Shown here: in pieces, positions 61,903-64,000 of the stretch
How the letters are laid out: each line of letters starts with the position of its first letter
Numbering within the stretch: the stretch's first letter is position 1
Source: Mesorhizobium sp. CA14
GTDB taxonomy: Bacteria > Pseudomonadota > Alphaproteobacteria > Rhizobiales > Rhizobiaceae
NCBI RefSeq assembly: GCF_020165195.1
Contig: NZ_JAIUHR010000019.1
Coordinates: 1-64,000, forward strand
DNA length: 64,000 nucleotides
Direction: 5' to 3'
Translations under genes and position numbers: made by a program
Notes under the pieces: model-generated
The model's database searches: none
The model's input: only the letters and a program-made list of their open reading frames with translations
What the model was told of the DNA's origin: nothing

Positions 61903-63501
61903 TTACTCGGACTTGTCAACGCCGTCGAAACGGTGAATGCCGAGCGGGTCCATCTTGAAACCGGTGACATTGTTGCGAACGACCGCGTAGACCTGGCTGT
62001 GAGCCAGAAGGAATGCGGGCGCTTGCTTGGCGAAGATCACCTGCGCCTGCTCATAGAGCTTGGTGCGCTCGGCCTGGTCGCTGGTCTTCTTGGCCTTCTG
62101 GATCAGGTCTTCGAAGTCCTTGTCGCACCAGCTGGAGTAGTTCGAGACGCCGATGGCGGAGCAGGCGAAGAGCGTGGCGAAGAAGTTGTCCGGATCGCCG
62201 TTGTCGCCGGTCCAGCCAATCTGGAAGGCGCCTGGCCGATCCTTCTTCTTGCCTTCCTCACGATATTTCGTCCACTCGTAGTTGACGATGTTGGCCTTGA
62301 CGCCGACCTTGGCCCAGTCGGCCTGGATCAGCTCGGCGGCGCGCTGGAAGTTCGGGTTGTAAGGACGGACGCGGTCGGAAGCCCAAAGCTGGATCTCCTT
62401 CAGCCCGGCATCGGCCAGCACTTTCTTGGCCGCTTCCGGATTGTAGGTGTCGGTCTTCACGTCCTTGTTCCACGACCACATGGTCGGCGGGATCAGGTTT
62501 TCGGCAGGCGTGGCGCCGGCATCCTGGAACAGCGACTTGATCAAAGCCTCCCGGTCGATGGCCTGGTTGAGCGCATGGCGCACTTCCGGCTTGTCGAGCG
62601 GCGGGATGGTGGTGTTGTAGCTCATATAGCCGATGTTAAGGCCGGCCTGGTCGAGCAGGGTAACGTCCTTGTTGGCCTTGATGGTGGCGATGTCGGCCGG
62701 ATTCGGATAGGGAGCCACATCGCATTCGCCGGCCAGCACCTTCTGAATGCGGGCGGTCGCGTCAGGCGTGATGGCGAAGACGAGATCGTCGATCTTTTCC
62801 TTGCCCTTGAAGTAGTCGGGATTGGCCGCGTAGCGGATGACCGAATCCAGCTGGTAGTCGACGAACTGGAACGGACCGGTGCCGACCGGCTTGGTCGAGA
62901 AGTCGGCCATCTTGCCGTCCTTCTGGAGCTGGTCGGCATATTCCTTCGATACGATCGAAGCGAAATCCATGCCGAGATTGGCCAGCATCGGCGCGTTCGG
63001 CTCGGTCAGCGTCAGCTTGACGGTGAGGTCATCGACCTTCTCCCACTTGGCGACATATTTCGGCATGTCCATGCCGGTGTAATAGTCCCAGGTGAGGTTC
63101 GGCAGATACTTGTCGCCGTTCCACGGATTCTGCTTGTTGAACTGGCGATCGAAGGAGAAGACGACGTCATCGGCGTTGAGGTCGCGCGTCGGCTTGAAAT
63201 AGTCGGTGGTCTGGAACTTCACGCCCGGATGCAGATGGAAAGTATAGACCAGGCCATCGTCGGAAATCTCCCACTTGTCGGCAAGACCGGGCTCGATCTC
63301 GGTGCCACCGTGCTTGAATTCGACCAGTCGCGAATAGACGGTGCGCGAAGACGCGTCGAAGTCGTTACCGCCGGTCGTCGTACCGGGATCGAAATTGGCC
63401 GGCGACGCTTCCGAGCAATAAACGAGCGTCTTGGCACTGGCCATGCCGCTGAGGACGCTTGCAGCCAGCAACGCGGCTGCAAAAGTCATTGTCTTTTTCA
63501 T
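61903..63501 (-). CDS. dppA: Dipeptide-binding protein DppA
   Basis: This 532-residue periplasmic protein begins with a signal peptide of about 23 residues (ending ASA) and KTLVYCSEASPANFDP, nearly the start of mature E. coli DppA. The family-5 signature VKFQTTDYFKPTRDLNADDVVFSFDRQ lies near 95-120. It should bind dipeptides or related ligands such as heme precursors (DppA is known for both). It is the first gene of dppABCDF and likely the most expressed. Confidence 0.94.
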   Translation of the reverse strand: MKKTMTFAAALLAASVLSGMASAKTLVYCSEASPANFDPGTTTGGNDFDASSRTVYSRLVEFKHGGTEIEPGLADKWEISDDGLVYTFHLHPGVKFQTTDYFKPTRDLNADDVVFSFDRQFNKQNPWNGDKYLPNLTWDYYTGMDMPKYVAKWEKVDDLTVKLTLTEPNAPMLANLGMDFASIVSKEYADQLQKDGKMADFSTKPVGTGPFQFVDYQLDSVIRYAANPDYFKGKEKIDDLVFAITPDATARIQKVLAGECDVAPYPNPADIATIKANKDVTLLDQAGLNIGYMSYNTTIPPLDKPEVRHALNQAIDREALIKSLFQDAGATPAENLIPPTMWSWNKDVKTDTYNPEAAKKVLADAGLKEIQLWASDRVRPYNPNFQRAAELIQADWAKVGVKANIVNYEWTKYREEGKKKDRPGAFQIGWTGDNGDPDNFFATLFACSAIGVSNYSSWCDKDFEDLIQKAKKTSDQAERTKLYEQAQVIFAKQAPAFLLAHSQVYAVVRNNVTGFKMDPLGIHRFDGVDKSE

Positions 63502-63865
63502 TGAGCACTCCCTGATGTTCTCTCAAGCCCCTCTATCAGGCTCGCGAAGGGCGCATATAAGCACCGTTTCTTCGCCTTTGGAACACCTCGTTTGCGTACC
63601 CCATGGGAAGCAGGAAAAGAATCTATTCTTTGCTCGGATCGCAGAAAAAACGAGTAGTTTTTTCTGCTCACGACATTGTTAACGATGGCAATTTTTTATT
63701 GATCGACCGCCTTTCGAAATGGCGGCGCGAGGCATGCCTGCCCGGGATCGCCCGCCGCCCAGGCACGATGCGGGAGGCGAGCAAAGCACAGATTTCGACG
63801 GCAAATCTTTCCCCGGATGCCGCAGGGGCAAGGCTTGCACGGTCGCCGATAGAGGCAATACATAG
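63502..63865. other. Gene-free stretch upstream of dppA
   Basis: About 364 bases between divergent genes contain the dppA promoter region and the palindrome at 63641-63667. No clear -35/-10 pair stands out on visual reading. No RNA gene recognised. Confidence 0.5.
63641..63667. promoter_or_regulatory. Perfect 11-bp inverted repeat
   Basis: GCAGAAAAAAC (63641-63651) and GTTTTTTCTGC (63657-63667) are exact complements around a 5-base loop GAGTA. It lies 140 bases upstream of dppA. It could be a bidirectional terminator-like hairpin or a regulator site. It is one of the few AT-rich palindromes in this high-GC region. Confidence 0.5.
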
Positions 63866-64000
63866 ATGATGGGTGGGATTTCCCGGAAAATCCGCGACGG
63901 CGTGGAGGACGCTTCCCTGGAAGCGGGCGCCGAGATCGAAGGCGACAGGGAGAGACAGGTGGCAAAAGCAGCCAAGACGACAGCCCCGGCGAAAGCAAAG
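63866..64000 (+). CDS. 5' end of an unidentified gene
   Basis: An open frame runs from ATG 63866 to the end of the window (45 codons). A GTG at 63959 in the same frame has an excellent ribosome site (AGGGAGAG) and may be the true start; it would begin with an Ala/Lys-rich stretch (VAKAAKTTAPAKAK). Too little is visible for a function. Its position opposite dppA would suit a regulator, but this is not supported by sequence. Confidence 0.4.
   Translation, partial: MMGGISRKIRDGVEDASLEAGAEIEGDRERQVAKAAKTTAPAKAK

Overview
The window looks like chromosome of an alphaproteobacterium of the order Hyphomicrobiales, most likely Mesorhizobium or a close relative. This is inferred from the high-GC coding style, many ABC importers for peptides and amino acids, a DUF1515 phage protein typical of rhizobia, and several palindromic intergenic repeats of the rhizobial RIME type. 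No 16S or other species marker is present, so the genus is not proven.

Bases 1-23460 are the right part of an integrated contractile-tailed prophage whose left end lies outside the window. On the + strand there is a lambda-type head module (S49 protease end, decoration protein, capsid E), then a P2-type tail and baseplate module (FII-like attachment protein, V, W, J, I, large fibre proteins, sheath, tube, E/E', tape measure, U, X, D) and a lysis cassette (holin-like protein, SAR-type endolysin, small membrane protein, nested Rz/Rz1). The tail chaperone gpE ends at a correctly phased G GGT TTT slippery heptamer that would produce an E-E' fusion. On the - strand are a sliding clamp (DnaN-like), a zinc-ribbon protein, a tyrosine integrase, a small HTH protein and a membrane peptide. 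The prophage ends in a displaced 3' half of a tRNA-Thr(CGT) gene (attR, 23415-23460).

From 23.8 to 30.3 kb are small host genes and an operon-like block: EF-hand protein, ECF sigma factor, putative membrane anti-sigma factor, CnrX-like periplasmic sensor, DUF1800 and DUF1501 proteins, with two related small secreted proteins (GCG...CVPN motif) near its two ends.

From 30.4 to 32.6 kb a visibly AT-richer cassette holds a retron: a promoter, a candidate msr-msd RNA with a1/a2 repeats and a 22-bp msd stem, an NDT-like effector gene, and a reverse transcriptase with NAxxH, YADD and VTG motifs. The reverse transcriptase frame is broken by one base in a run of seven A. This is the most interesting system in the window.

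From 32.6 to 52.9 kb the genes suggest catabolism of aromatic or indolic compounds. Two divergent operons share an AT-rich control region: an indolepyruvate oxidoreductase pair, MarR, FAD enzyme and metal-dependent cyclase on the - strand, and an FAD enzyme with a five-gene peptide-type ABC importer on the + strand. They are followed by a salicylyl-CoA/2-aminobenzoyl-CoA monooxygenase-reductase, SDR, MarR, enoyl-CoA hydratase, acyl-CoA dehydrogenase and RidA. The first gene of the second cluster carries an upstream motif very like that of the divergent region.

From 53.1 to 58.2 kb a GntR regulator with two matching candidate operators leads a cluster of two class-V PLP enzymes with an amino-acid binding protein and a single permease (no ATPase). 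From 58.3 to 63.5 kb a complete dipeptide importer (dppABCDF) runs on the - strand. The window ends in the first codons of an unidentified + strand gene.
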